A stretch of DNA of 25,179 bases. Origin: Sulfuricella sp035530375. GTDB taxonomy: Bacteria > Pseudomonadota > Gammaproteobacteria > Burkholderiales > Sulfuricellaceae. The translations under genes and the position numbers were made by a program. This document shows positions 8,664-19,565 of the stretch, piece after piece. Below the pieces are notes generated by a model that ran no database searches, was not told where the DNA came from, and saw nothing but the letters and a program-made list of their open reading frames with translations. Location: contig DATKUY010000030.1 of NCBI GenBank assembly GCA_035530375.1, forward strand, positions 1 to 25,179, in the 5' to 3' direction. Within the stretch, counting starts at the first letter, position 1. Each line of letters opens with the position of its first letter.

Positions 8664-9700
8664 CAGCGAGGCTGGCAGGGAGGCGTTCCTGCGTCGGCGG
8701 ATTGCGGCTGAGCCAGCGGAATGCTCACCGTCGCAGGCATGCCGAGGCGCAGTTCATTCTGCGGGTTGCAGACAAAAACCCGCACCTGATAAACCAGGTT
8801 GGATCTGACGTCAGTCGTTTCCACCGATTTCGGGGTAAATTCAGCGCTCGGGGACATGTAGCCAAGCCACGCGCGATAGCGCTTGCCAGGATAACTGTCG
8901 GTGGTCACCACGGCGCGCATACCTTGATGAATTTTGCCCATGTCCGGCCCTTGCGCGTAAGCGCGCACCCAGATCGGATCGGTCAGGGCCAGGGTATAAA
9001 CCGAAAGTTGGGGGGAAGCCATGTCGCCTGGCTCAAGAATCCGGTCTTGAATGATGCCATCGGCCGGCGCATAAAGAGAGGCATCGGCCAGTTGCTTGCG
9101 GGCAATCGCGAGCGCCGCCTCGTTTGCTTTGAGAGTGGCGCTTGCGGCGGCGACATCCTCCGCGCGCGGCCCCAGCACGGCAAGCCGGAGCGTCGCCTGC
9201 GCTGCTTCGTACTTGGCCCGGACGGCATCTGCCGCGGCCTTGGCATCGTCCGCTTGCTGTTTGGTGACGAACGTCCGGGCGACGAGCTCATTGAGCCGAC
9301 GATAAGTCCGCTCGGCGTTATTGGCTTCTATCCTGGCAGCTTCGGCGTCCGCGCGAGCTTTACGTATTTCCTCCGGCCTATTACCCGCTTTGAGGCGAGC
9401 AACGACTTGCTGCTGCGCAGCCAGTTGCGCTTCCAGCAGCGCGACATTGGCTCGCAGCCGGACGGCATCGAGCGTGGCAAGGAGTTGGCCCTGGCGCACG
9501 CTTTCTCCCTCTCTGACCAGCATGCGATCGATCCGGTCCGACCCGTTGAATGCCAGTTGCACCTGCCTGATGTCTATGTTGCCATAAAGTGTGAGTGCCG
9601 TGGCGGGCGGTTCATGACGATGCGTGCGTAGCCACAAAAACATGCCGACGGCGCCGAGCACGAAGATTACGAGAAGCGGGATAACTATTTTGCGTTTCAT
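8663..9700 (-). CDS. HlyD-family membrane-fusion (periplasmic adaptor) protein (YbhG-like)
   Basis: A 345-residue periplasmic adaptor: short cytoplasmic N-terminus (MKRK), one membrane anchor (about 4-23), a lipoyl/barrel half (TLYGNIDIRQVQLAF, VREGESVRQGQLLATLD), a long Ala/Glu/Lys-rich coiled-coil hairpin (about 80-190), the return lipoyl half (LYAPADGIIQDRILEPGDMASP) and a beta-barrel domain ending in a Pro/Gln-rich tail. The frame is open to 9808, but a GGAGG Shine-Dalgarno 5 nt before the ATG at 9700, and the anchor beginning there, fix the start. It is the first gene of the four-gene exporter operon and links the inner-membrane ABC complex to an outer-membrane factor, probably TolC-like, which is not encoded nearby. 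Confidence 0.92.
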   Translation of the reverse strand: MKRKIVIPLLVIFVLGAVGMFLWLRTHRHEPPATALTLYGNIDIRQVQLAFNGSDRIDRMLVREGESVRQGQLLATLDAVRLRANVALLEAQLAAQQQVVARLKAGNRPEEIRKARADAEAARIEANNAERTYRRLNELVARTFVTKQQADDAKAAADAVRAKYEAAQATLRLAVLGPRAEDVAAASATLKANEAALAIARKQLADASLYAPADGIIQDRILEPGDMASPQLSVYTLALTDPIWVRAYAQGPDMGKIHQGMRAVVTTDSYPGKRYRAWLGYMSPSAEFTPKSVETTDVRSNLVYQVRVFVCNPQNELRLGMPATVSIPLAQPQSADAGTPPCQPR

Positions 9701-9834
9701 TTGGCCTCCGTGGCGCCGTTTGCCGGCCTTTGACCGTTCTTTACATCGCGCGCCACAAGTATGGCGCTGGATCGAGGACTCAGGGAGCAAGTGCGCGGGT
9801 ATTCCCAAAGCGGTTCCTTGCCCGCGGCAAACAG

Positions 9835-9863
9835 ATGTTGTGGCACTTCGCGCGAGGTGTCAA
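9835..9863 (-). promoter_or_regulatory. Candidate sigma70 promoter for the exporter operon
   Basis: On the minus strand a perfect -35 TTGACA (9863-9858) is followed after 17 bp by CAACAT (9840-9835), a 3/6 match to the -10 box. It lies about 135 nt before the ATG at 9700, divergent from groESL. The weak -10 leaves this uncertain. Confidence 0.4.
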
Positions 9864-9955
9864 CGGCCAGATGCCACCGAGCACCCAGCAGTAAGGGTGG
9901 CAAACCGAAATCGACCGCAATACCCCCCTAACGGACCATCAAAATCAACCTTCCC

Positions 9956-9984
9956 CTTGAAATTTAAGCACCCAGCCCCTATTA
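9956..9984 (+). promoter_or_regulatory. Overlapping sigma32-like heat-shock promoter of groESL
   Basis: CTTGAAA (9956-9962), 13 bp, then CCCCTATTA (9976-9984), close to the RpoH consensus CTTGAAA / CCCCATNT with allowed spacing. It overlaps the sigma70-type elements completely, suggesting joint control by sigma70, sigma32 and HrcA. Which sigma factor really uses it is not decided by sequence. Confidence 0.6.
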
Positions 9985-9985
9985 T
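9957..9985 (+). promoter_or_regulatory. sigma70-type promoter of groESL
   Basis: TTGAAA (9957-9962), exactly 17 bp, then TATTAT (9980-9985). Both hexamers match consensus at 5 of 6 positions. The -10 box abuts and shares one base with the CIRCE element, so the start site (about 9992) lies inside the operator. Confidence 0.8.
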
Positions 9986-10011
9986 TAGCACTCGTCGGGC
10001 GTGAGTGCTAA
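9985..10011 (+). promoter_or_regulatory. CIRCE operator (HrcA binding site)
   Basis: A perfect TTAGCACTC-N9-GAGTGCTAA inverted repeat, the canonical CIRCE element bound by the heat-shock repressor HrcA. It covers the predicted transcription start of groES-groEL. All 18 arm bases match the consensus. Confidence 0.97.
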
Positions 10012-10104
10012 CAGCGCCGCCCCGAAAATTTTTAGCCGGTAAACAGCGCAGGCGGTTTGCCGGATTATTTTTCGTTAACCTAGACCTGACTGGAGATTGA
10101 AACA

Positions 10105-10398
10105 ATGAAGATTCGTCCATTACACGACCGCGTTATCGTCAAACGCCTGGAAGCCGAAGAAAAGACCGCTTCCGGTATCGTTATCCCCGGCTCTGCTGCG
10201 GAAAAACCGGATCAAGGTGAAATCATTGCCGTCGGTAAAGGCAAAGTTGGCGATGACGGCAAAGTGCGCGCACTGGAAGTCAAAGTCGGCGACAAGGTGC
10301 TGTTCGGCAAGTATTCCGGCCAGGCCTTCAAGATGGATGGTGTCGAACTGCTGCAAATGCGCGAAGAAGACATCATCGGCGTGGTTGAAGGCAAGTAA
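10105..10398 (+). CDS. groES: Co-chaperonin GroES (Hsp10)
   Basis: A 97-residue co-chaperonin that caps GroEL as a heptameric lid. The start MKIRPLHDRVIVKRLEAEEKTASG is the standard GroES N-terminus. The mobile loop region (EEKTASGIVIPGSAAEKPDQG, about 17-37) and the C-terminal YSGQAFKMDGVELLQMREEDIIGV are typical, and the length is normal. A GGAG sequence precedes the ATG at 10105. It is the first gene of a two-gene operon with groEL 88 nt downstream, under the CIRCE operator and overlapping sigma70/sigma32-like promoter. Nothing unusual is seen in the protein. Confidence 0.98.
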   Translation: MKIRPLHDRVIVKRLEAEEKTASGIVIPGSAAEKPDQGEIIAVGKGKVGDDGKVRALEVKVGDKVLFGKYSGQAFKMDGVELLQMREEDIIGVVEGK

Positions 10399-10417
10399 AC
10401 CGGATTCATATTCAGCC

Positions 10418-10455
10418 GCAGAGATTCCGGAGAGATTTTTCCTCTCGTCTTCTGC
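10418..10455 (+). other. Hairpin in the groES-groEL spacer
   Basis: The 88-nt spacer can fold into GCAGA (10418-10422) / TCTGC (10451-10455) enclosing GAGAG (10430-10434) / CTCTC (10442-10446) with an internal loop. It has no T-run, so it is more likely an mRNA processing or stability element than a terminator. It is a modest fold by eye only. Confidence 0.3.
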
Positions 10456-10486
10456 AGCAAAAAGCTTTTCTAAGGAGAAATGAAAC

Positions 10487-12142
<1,656 letters not shown>

Positions 12143-12171
12143 TTTGCCTCACCCGTTCTCCCGCAAGACAG

Positions 12172-12199
12172 AAAACCCCGCTTTATGCGGGGTTTTTTT
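12172..12199 (+). terminator. Intrinsic terminator of groESL
   Basis: A perfect hairpin with arms AAAACCCCGC and GCGGGGTTTT around a TTTAT loop, running straight into T7 (12193-12199). It begins 30 nt after the groEL stop. Confidence 0.95.
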
Positions 12200-12240
12200 A
12201 TGGTAGATTAGAATTAGTTTACATCTCATTTATCATACCC

Positions 12241-14157
12241 ATGAGCACATCAAGCCTGATCGCAACCAAAGCCGTCTCTGCCGCCGCCGACCACCTGCTG
12301 CGCTTCGCCCCGTTCGACCGGATGGAGCGCGAGCATCTGATGTGGATGGCACAGCGGCTCTCGCTGGGTTATTACGCCAAAAGCGAGGTGATCCTGTCGC
12401 CTGAGGCGGGAGAAGTTTCGCGCTTCTTCGTCATCAAACAGGGAATCGTCCAGGGCGAGCAGGATGTGGTACGCGCACAGGAGGATGCCGCCTGGCTGGA
12501 ACTGCACGAGGGAGAATGTTTCCCGCTCGGCGCACTGCTTTCCAAACGCGCAGTGACCAGCACTTACCGCGCCAAGCAGGATGTGTTCTGTTACGAACTG
12601 GCCGCAGCCGATTTCGCCGAACTGGTGAAGATGAGCGCACCCTTCCAGGATTTCTGCACCCGCCGCATCGCTTCTCTGCTGGAGCAGTCGAAACAGATTA
12701 TCCAGGCGCAATATTCACAATCGAGTTCGGACCAGCAGTCGCTATCCAGCCCATTGTCTTCCATTATCCGCCGCGAGCCCGTGACCTGTGCGCCGGATGC
12801 GCCGGTACGCTCGGTGCTGGCGACGATGCACGCCCTGGATATCGGTTCGATGGTGGTGGTTGAGGGAGAGAAGCGTCCGATCGGGATTTTCACCCTGCAT
12901 GATGTGCTGAAACGGGTGGCGCTGGCGCAGCTCGATCTGGACCAGCCGATCTCTGCGGTGATGAGTTCGGCCCTGACGACCTTGCCGCCGCAGGCCTTCG
13001 CCTATGAGGCGGCGCTGGAAATGGCGAAGCATGGTTTCCGCCATGTGCTGGTGACGGAAGGTGAAAAGCTGGTCGGCATTATTTCCGAGAAGGATTTGTT
13101 CACGCTGCAGCGGGTCGGGCTGCACCAGGTGAGCCTGGCAATCCGCAGCGCGACCGGAATCGATGCACTGAAGCAGTCGGCGCACGATATCCGCCAGTTG
13201 GCTCACAACATGATGGCGCAGGGGGTGGCGGCGGAGCAGTTGACGCAATTCATTTCGACTTTGAACGATCTTCTGACGGCGCGCATTATCGAGCTGGAGT
13301 GCGCGGCGGCCGGAATCATGGACAGTGCGCCGGGCCATGCGGGGTTCTGCTGGATTGCGCTGGGGTCGGAGGGGCGTTATGAGCAGACGCTGAATACCGA
13401 TCAGGATAACGGCATCATTTTTTCCGTTCCGAAAGGGATGACGCCCGATCAGGTTCGGCAACAACTCCTGCCCGTTGCCCGCCGCATCAATGAGGTGCTG
13501 GATGCCTGTGGCTTTCCGCTGTGCAAGGGCAATATCATGGCAAGCAATCCACAGTGGTGCCTGTCGTTCGGAGAGTGGCAAAATAAATTCGCGAAATGGA
13601 TCGACCACGGCGACCCGGCAGCCTTGCTCAACGCGGCGATCTTCTTCGACTTCCGCCCATTATTTGGCACCCAACACCTGGCCGGCGACTTGCGGCGATG
13701 GCTGGCGGACAAAGCCGCCGCCAATTCGCGCTTTCTGCACCAGATGGCGGCCAATGCGATGCGCAACAAGCCGCCTCTCGGGCTGATCCGCGACTTCGTG
13801 GTCGGCGACGGGCACACCCTTGACCTCAAGTTCAACGGCATCACTCCGTTCGTCGATGCCGCGCGGATTTACAGCCTGGCTGCCGGCGACACCCATACCC
13901 ACACCATCCAGCGCCTGCGCCTGAGTGCGGCCAAGCTCAACATCCAGAAGGCGGAGACGGAAGCCTGGATCGAGGCTTTCCTGTTCATCCAGCTGCTGCG
14001 CCTGCGCATCCAGCACCAGCAGCGCGAGGCCGGCAGCGAGCTGAGCAACCGGATCGATCCCGACAACCTCAACGACCTCGACCAGCGCATTCTGAAAGAG
14101 GCTTTCCGCCAGGCGAGAAAACTCCAGTCCAGACTGGCCATGGATTACCAGTTGTGA
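12241..14157 (+). CDS. cNMP-binding / CBS-pair / DUF294 nucleotidyltransferase-like signalling protein
   Basis: A 638-residue cytosolic multidomain protein. Order: a cyclic-nucleotide-binding-like domain (about 20-140; FFVIKQGIVQGEQ, LHEGECFPLG), a linker, a CBS pair (about 172-290; VTCAPDAPVRSVLATM, VGIISEKDLFTL), a GlnD/DUF294-type nucleotidyltransferase domain with GSEGRYEQTLNTDQDN (375-390, DxD at 387/389 present), and a helical DUF294 C-terminal domain (about 490-635). The ATG at 12241 has no clear Shine-Dalgarno; TATCAT ends 4 nt before it. The stop overlaps the GTG of the exonuclease gene by 4 nt. Proteins of this architecture are commonly found beside VC_2705-type symporters, as here, so regulation of transport in response to adenine nucleotides or cNMP is a reasonable inference. 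Confidence 0.9.
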   Translation: MSTSSLIATKAVSAAADHLLRFAPFDRMEREHLMWMAQRLSLGYYAKSEVILSPEAGEVSRFFVIKQGIVQGEQDVVRAQEDAAWLELHEGECFPLGALLSKRAVTSTYRAKQDVFCYELAAADFAELVKMSAPFQDFCTRRIASLLEQSKQIIQAQYSQSSSDQQSLSSPLSSIIRREPVTCAPDAPVRSVLATMHALDIGSMVVVEGEKRPIGIFTLHDVLKRVALAQLDLDQPISAVMSSALTTLPPQAFAYEAALEMAKHGFRHVLVTEGEKLVGIISEKDLFTLQRVGLHQVSLAIRSATGIDALKQSAHDIRQLAHNMMAQGVAAEQLTQFISTLNDLLTARIIELECAAAGIMDSAPGHAGFCWIALGSEGRYEQTLNTDQDNGIIFSVPKGMTPDQVRQQLLPVARRINEVLDACGFPLCKGNIMASNPQWCLSFGEWQNKFAKWIDHGDPAALLNAAIFFDFRPLFGTQHLAGDLRRWLADKAAANSRFLHQMAANAMRNKPPLGLIRDFVVGDGHTLDLKFNGITPFVDAARIYSLAAGDTHTHTIQRLRLSAAKLNIQKAETEAWIEAFLFIQLLRLRIQHQQREAGSELSNRIDPDNLNDLDQRILKEAFRQARKLQSRLAMDYQL

Positions 14158-14864
14158 ACCTGTTCACCCGCCTGTTCTTCCATGCCGCGCCGCCCGTCCT
14201 GGGTGCGGCGGAGAAGGCACGCCTTGACGCATGGCGCCGCCTGCCGGAGCCGACCCGGTCGGCGAACCTGGCTTCCTCGCGCTTTGTCGTGGTGGACGTG
14301 GAAACCACCGGCCTCAATCTCCGCCGCGACAAACTCATCGCGATCGGCGCGGTGGCAGTCGAGTATGGGCGGATCGGTCTGGGCGACAGTTTCGAAATCA
14401 TCCTGCAGCAGCCGGCTTCCAGCGACAAGGACAACATCCTGATCCACGGCATAGGCGGCACCGCACAGACCGGAGGCGTGCCGCCGGTGGAGGCGTTGCT
14501 GCGCTTCCTCGAGTTCCTCGGTAATGCCCCGCTGGTTGCGTTTCATGTCACCTTCGACAAAACCATGATCAAGCGCGCAATCAGACGTTATCTCGGTTTC
14601 AATTTCAAGCATCCCTGGCTGGATCTGGCCTACGTGATGCCCGGCCTGAACCCGCCGCTCGCCCACCGGCTCCGTGCGCTGGATGACTGGACCAGCCATT
14701 TCGACATCCAGAATTACGCCCGCCACAACGCGCTGGCCGATGCACTTTCCACCGCGCAGCTTTACCTGGTCGCACAGGAACAGGCCGGTCATAAAAACAT
14801 CGAAACCTATAAGGGCTTGCAGGATTTGGAAAAAATTCAGCGTTGGACAAGCAGCGCCGGCTAG
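14154..14864 (+). CDS. DnaQ-like 3'-5' exonuclease (Pol III epsilon-like)
   Basis: A 236-residue DEDD-family exonuclease. The ExoI motif VVVDVETTGLN carries D48 and E50, ExoII has D135 in HVTFDKTM, and ExoIII is HNALADA with H191 and D196, so the DEDDh catalytic set is complete. It lacks a polymerase-binding C-terminal extension of the replicative epsilon subunit, so a role in replication proofreading is doubtful; RNA or nucleotide turnover is possible. It starts with GTG inside the stop of the DUF294 gene (GTGA overlap), so the two are translationally coupled and probably work together. The pair sits immediately upstream of a sodium:solute symporter pair. Confidence 0.88.
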   Translation: MNLFTRLFFHAAPPVLGAAEKARLDAWRRLPEPTRSANLASSRFVVVDVETTGLNLRRDKLIAIGAVAVEYGRIGLGDSFEIILQQPASSDKDNILIHGIGGTAQTGGVPPVEALLRFLEFLGNAPLVAFHVTFDKTMIKRAIRRYLGFNFKHPWLDLAYVMPGLNPPLAHRLRALDDWTSHFDIQNYARHNALADALSTAQLYLVAQEQAGHKNIETYKGLQDLEKIQRWTSSAG

Positions 14865-14960
14865 CATGCCAACAAACTTGTATCTCACATGAAAGATATA
14901 AGACACGCACACCCCATTAAAAAATCTTTACCACCGATTTTAATGGTCATATACTCCCCA

Positions 14961-15002
14961 GCCAGGGTCACATTGAAGAGCGGGAAATGCCGTGGCCCTG
15001 GC
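14961..15002 (+). other. Leader hairpin upstream of the symporter genes
   Basis: The 206-bp gap before the DUF4212 gene contains GCCAGGGTCAC (14961-14971) and GTGGCCCTGGC (14992-15002), an 11-bp inverted repeat with one T/G position that still pairs in RNA, around a 20-nt loop. No T-run follows, so an intrinsic terminator is unlikely. It may be a leader regulatory structure or protein-binding site. Nothing else was recognised in this gap. Confidence 0.45.
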
Positions 15003-15070
15003 CAGTTGAACCCGGCAGGTTGCCGCCAGAGATGGCATGATCTGCCTTGACAATCCAAAGGAGGATACAG

Positions 15071-15340
15071 ATGTCCCAAAATAACGAAAATGACAGCGGG
15101 CAGGCCTATTGGCGCGCAACGCTGAGGCTGCTGACCAAAATCCTGTTCGTGTGGTTCGCCGTCTCGTTCGGCGCCGGCATTCTGTTCGCCGACCTGCTCA
15201 ACCATATCAAGCTGGGCGGCTATCCCCTCGGCTTCTGGTTTGCCCACCAGGGTTCGATATACATTTTCATCGCGTTGATTTTCTATTACGCCAAGAAGAT
15301 GAACGATATCGACCGCGAGTTCGACGTACACGAAGACTAA
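15071..15340 (+). CDS. DUF4212 small subunit of sodium:solute symporter
   Basis: An 89-residue membrane protein with two predicted helices (about 22-44 and 55-76), preceded by YWRATLRLLTKILFVWF and containing GGYPLGFWFAHQGSIYIFI, the conserved core of DUF4212 proteins. The ATG at 15071 has an AAGGAGG Shine-Dalgarno; an upstream in-frame ATG at 15047 does not. The gene ends 11 nt before the large symporter gene, the standard pairing in the VC_2705-type transporter family, where it is thought to be a small partner subunit. Confidence 0.92.
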   Translation: MSQNNENDSGQAYWRATLRLLTKILFVWFAVSFGAGILFADLLNHIKLGGYPLGFWFAHQGSIYIFIALIFYYAKKMNDIDREFDVHED

Positions 15341-15351
15341 GGAGCCACAGC

Positions 15352-17157
15352 ATGGATCTGCAAACAATGATTTACCTGGTGGTCGGTGCGACGTTCTCGC
15401 TGTACATCGGCATCGCCATCTGGGCACGCGCCGGCAGCACCAGTGAATTTTACGCCGCCGGCGGCACCGTCCCACCGGTTCTGAACGGCATGGCGACGGC
15501 CGCCGACTGGATGTCGGCCGCTTCGTTCATCTCGATGGCCGGCCTGATCTCCAACATGGGCTACGGCGGCGGCCTGTTCCTGATGGGCTGGACTGGCGGC
15601 TTCGTTCTGCTGGCGATGCTGCTCGCCCCCTACCTCCGCAAGTTCGGCAAGTTTACCGTGCCGCAGTTCATCGGCGACCGCTACTACTCGAAGACCGCGT
15701 CGACGGTGGCCGTCATCTGTCTGCTGACCGCCTCGATCACCTACATCATCGGCCAGATGACAGGTGTCGGCGTGGCCTTCTCGCGCTTCCTCGGCGTGTC
15801 GAGCGACACCGGCATCTACGTCGGTATGGGCATCGTGTTCGTCTATGCGGTGTTCGGCGGCATGAAGGGCATCACCTACACCCAGGTCGCCCAGTATGTC
15901 GTGCTGATCTTCGCCTATACCATCCCGGCGATCTTCATCTCGATCCACCTGACCGGCAACCCGATCCCGCAGTTGGGCCTGGGCTCGACGATGTCGGGCA
16001 CCGATGTCTCGCTGCTGACCAGGCTCGACCAGGTCGTGGTCGATCTCGGTTTCGGCAAGTACACGACGACGACAGCCGGCAGCACGCTGAACATGTTCGT
16101 CTACACGATGTCGCTGATGATCGGCACTGCCGGTCTGCCGCACGTCATCATGCGCTTCTTCACCGTTCCGACGGTCAAGGCCGCGCGTTCTTCCGCCGGC
16201 TGGGCGCTGGTCTTCATCGCCATCCTCTACACCACCGCGCCGGCAGTCGCCGCGATGGCCAGACTGAACCTGATCGGCACGGTCAATACCGCCGTCGCCA
16301 AGGACGGGAATCTGTACGCGCCGGAAGCCAGCATCAAGGCAGAAGATCGTCCGGACTGGATGAAGCGCTGGGAAAAGACCGGTCTGCTGAAGTTCGAGGA
16401 CAAGAACGGCGACGGACGCATCCAGTACTACAACGACAAGACCACGAACGCCGATGCCAAGGCCAAGGCCAATGCCGCCGGCTGGAAGGGCAACGAGTTG
16501 ACGGTCAACCCCGACATCATCGTGCTCGCCAATCCGGAAATAGCGTTGTTGCCGAACTGGGTAATCGCGCTGGTCGCCGCCGGCGGTCTTGCCGCCGCGC
16601 TGTCGACCGCAGCCGGTCTGCTGATGGCGATCTCGGCCGCCGTCTCGCACGACCTGATCAAGGGCGTGTTCATGCCCGCCATCAGCGAGAAGGGCGAGCT
16701 GCTGGCCGGCAAGATCTCGATGGCCGGCGCCATCCTCATCTCCGGCTATCTCGGCCTGAACCCGCCCGGCTTCGCCGCCGGCACCGTGGCTCTGGCGTTC
16801 GGCATCGCGGCCAGTTCGCTGTTCCCGGCGATCATGATGGGCATCTTCAGCAAGAAGATGAACAAGGAAGGCGCCATCGCCGGCATGCTGTCAGGGCTCG
16901 GCATAACGCTGTTCTACGTGTTCGCGCACAAGGGCCTCTTCTTCATCAAGGGAACCGAATACCTGGGCCTGATCGGCGGCGCCAACAGCTTCTTCGGCAT
17001 CAGGCCGGAAGCCTTCGGTGCGATCGGCGCGCTGATCAACTTCGCCGTCGCTTTCGCGGTCGACAAGGTGACCAAGGAACCGCCCGAGCACATCCAGCAC
17101 ATGGTCGAAGCCGTGCGTACCCCGCGCGGGTCCAGGGCCGTGCATGGCGCGCACTAA
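15352..17157 (+). CDS. Sodium:solute symporter large subunit, VC_2705 type (probable acetate/monocarboxylate symporter)
   Basis: A 601-residue inner-membrane SSS-family transporter with about 12-13 helices. The start at 15352 has AAGGAG upstream and follows the small subunit by 11 nt; the frame is open further upstream but overlaps that gene. Helix 1-2 region WARAGSTSEFYAAGG and the TAADWMSAASFISMAGL stretch are typical of the acetate-permease branch. Between helices, a hydrophilic insertion (about residues 315-410) carries DKNGDGRIQYYN (350-361), an EF-hand-like loop. The C-terminus ends cytoplasmic (EPPEHIQHMVEAVRTPRG). Substrate is inferred from family: acetate, lactate or similar. The upstream DUF294/exonuclease pair probably regulates it. 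A strong terminator lies 50 nt downstream. Confidence 0.93.
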   Translation: MDLQTMIYLVVGATFSLYIGIAIWARAGSTSEFYAAGGTVPPVLNGMATAADWMSAASFISMAGLISNMGYGGGLFLMGWTGGFVLLAMLLAPYLRKFGKFTVPQFIGDRYYSKTASTVAVICLLTASITYIIGQMTGVGVAFSRFLGVSSDTGIYVGMGIVFVYAVFGGMKGITYTQVAQYVVLIFAYTIPAIFISIHLTGNPIPQLGLGSTMSGTDVSLLTRLDQVVVDLGFGKYTTTTAGSTLNMFVYTMSLMIGTAGLPHVIMRFFTVPTVKAARSSAGWALVFIAILYTTAPAVAAMARLNLIGTVNTAVAKDGNLYAPEASIKAEDRPDWMKRWEKTGLLKFEDKNGDGRIQYYNDKTTNADAKAKANAAGWKGNELTVNPDIIVLANPEIALLPNWVIALVAAGGLAAALSTAAGLLMAISAAVSHDLIKGVFMPAISEKGELLAGKISMAGAILISGYLGLNPPGFAAGTVALAFGIAASSLFPAIMMGIFSKKMNKEGAIAGMLSGLGITLFYVFAHKGLFFIKGTEYLGLIGGANSFFGIRPEAFGAIGALINFAVAFAVDKVTKEPPEHIQHMVEAVRTPRGSRAVHGAH

Positions 17158-17207
17158 CCTGCTTACGCGCCGGAACGCCTGATCCTTCGGGTGTTTGCTA
17201 AAATCGG

Positions 17208-17240
17208 AACCCCGCCGGCCGTGCTGGCGGGGTTTTTTTT
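17208..17240 (+). terminator. Intrinsic terminator after the symporter operon
   Basis: Arms AACCCCGCC (17208-17216) and GGCGGGGTT (17226-17234), with further GC pairing in the loop, followed by T8 (17233-17240). Confidence 0.95.
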
Positions 17241-17294
17241 CGAAACAATCTTGCGATGCGCGCGGCACCGGCCGAGCGCGTCATGGAGTAATCA

Positions 17295-17648
17295 ATGGTT
17301 TTCAACACCAGCGTCGCCTTGACATGGATCCTGTTCCTGGCGTTATTTCCCATCGCCTTCTTCTGGCTGCGCCGCGCCTGGCGGATACTGGCGCGCGGCG
17401 ACTATTCGGAGGTCGCGATCAAGCACGGCGAGCCGCCGGCCAACCCGAAGAAATTCGCGCCCTATGCCGCAGTGATCAATCTCGTCGCCGGCGGCACCTT
17501 AATCTGGGTCATCATCAGCATCCTGCTCGGCCTGTTGGCCTACGACACCTGGTCGGCGGTCGCCGGCGTCACCATCTGGCTCAAGTTCATCGCCGACTTC
17601 ATCCTCAGCCGCCACGCTCACCCCTTCGTCATCAAGAAGAAATCCTGA
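17295..17648 (+). CDS. Small membrane protein of unknown function
   Basis: A 117-residue protein with an N-terminal helix (about 7-25), a basic stretch RRAWRILARGDY, a conserved-looking hydrophilic segment EVAIKHGEPPANPKKFAPY, a second helix (about 58-82), a shorter hydrophobic segment (about 85-105) and a Lys-rich C-terminus. GGAG lies 7 nt before the ATG. It sits between the symporter terminator and yheS on the same strand. The family was not recognised. Its location beside a VC_2705-type symporter suggests, without proof, an accessory role in that transport system. Confidence 0.75.
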   Translation: MVFNTSVALTWILFLALFPIAFFWLRRAWRILARGDYSEVAIKHGEPPANPKKFAPYAAVINLVAGGTLIWVIISILLGLLAYDTWSAVAGVTIWLKFIADFILSRHAHPFVIKKKS

Positions 17649-17693
17649 ACGGCATATCCACCCCCATTCCGACCGAAAAAACGGGGGCTCGTC

Positions 17694-17702
17694 TGGTATC
17701 AT
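17694..17702 (+). promoter_or_regulatory. Extended -10 element of yheS (possibly leaderless mRNA)
   Basis: TGGTATCAT (TG-N-TATCAT, 5/6 to TATAAT) ends 6 nt before the ATG at 17709, so transcription would start at or next to the start codon. No Shine-Dalgarno is present and no good -35 is seen. Confidence 0.45.
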
Positions 17703-17708
17703 TGCGCC

Positions 17709-19562
<1,854 letters not shown>

Positions 19563-19565
19563 CGT

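Larger units (their letters stand above)
9701..10104. other. Divergent intergenic region exporter / groESL
   Basis: A 404-bp gene-free stretch. Its left part is the leader and candidate promoter of the minus-strand exporter operon. Its right part holds the groESL promoter, the CIRCE operator and a leader of about 110 nt. Open frames crossing it lack family resemblance and ribosome-binding sites. Confidence 0.8.

Noticed and set aside
9701..9808. N-terminal extension of the HlyD-family gene
   Set aside because: The extension has no signal or conserved pattern, while GGAGG and the membrane anchor support the ATG at 9700.
14961..15002. Intrinsic terminator of the exonuclease gene
   Set aside because: The stem is good but no T-run follows on the plus strand.
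15109..15351. N-terminal extension of the symporter frame
   Set aside because: It overlaps the DUF4212 gene in another frame; AAGGAG and family alignment place the start at 15352.
15337..16650. A 437-codon minus-strand frame opposite the symporter
   Set aside because: Arg/Asp/Gln/Gly-rich nonsense composition with no membrane or domain signature; the sense strand encodes a conserved transporter.
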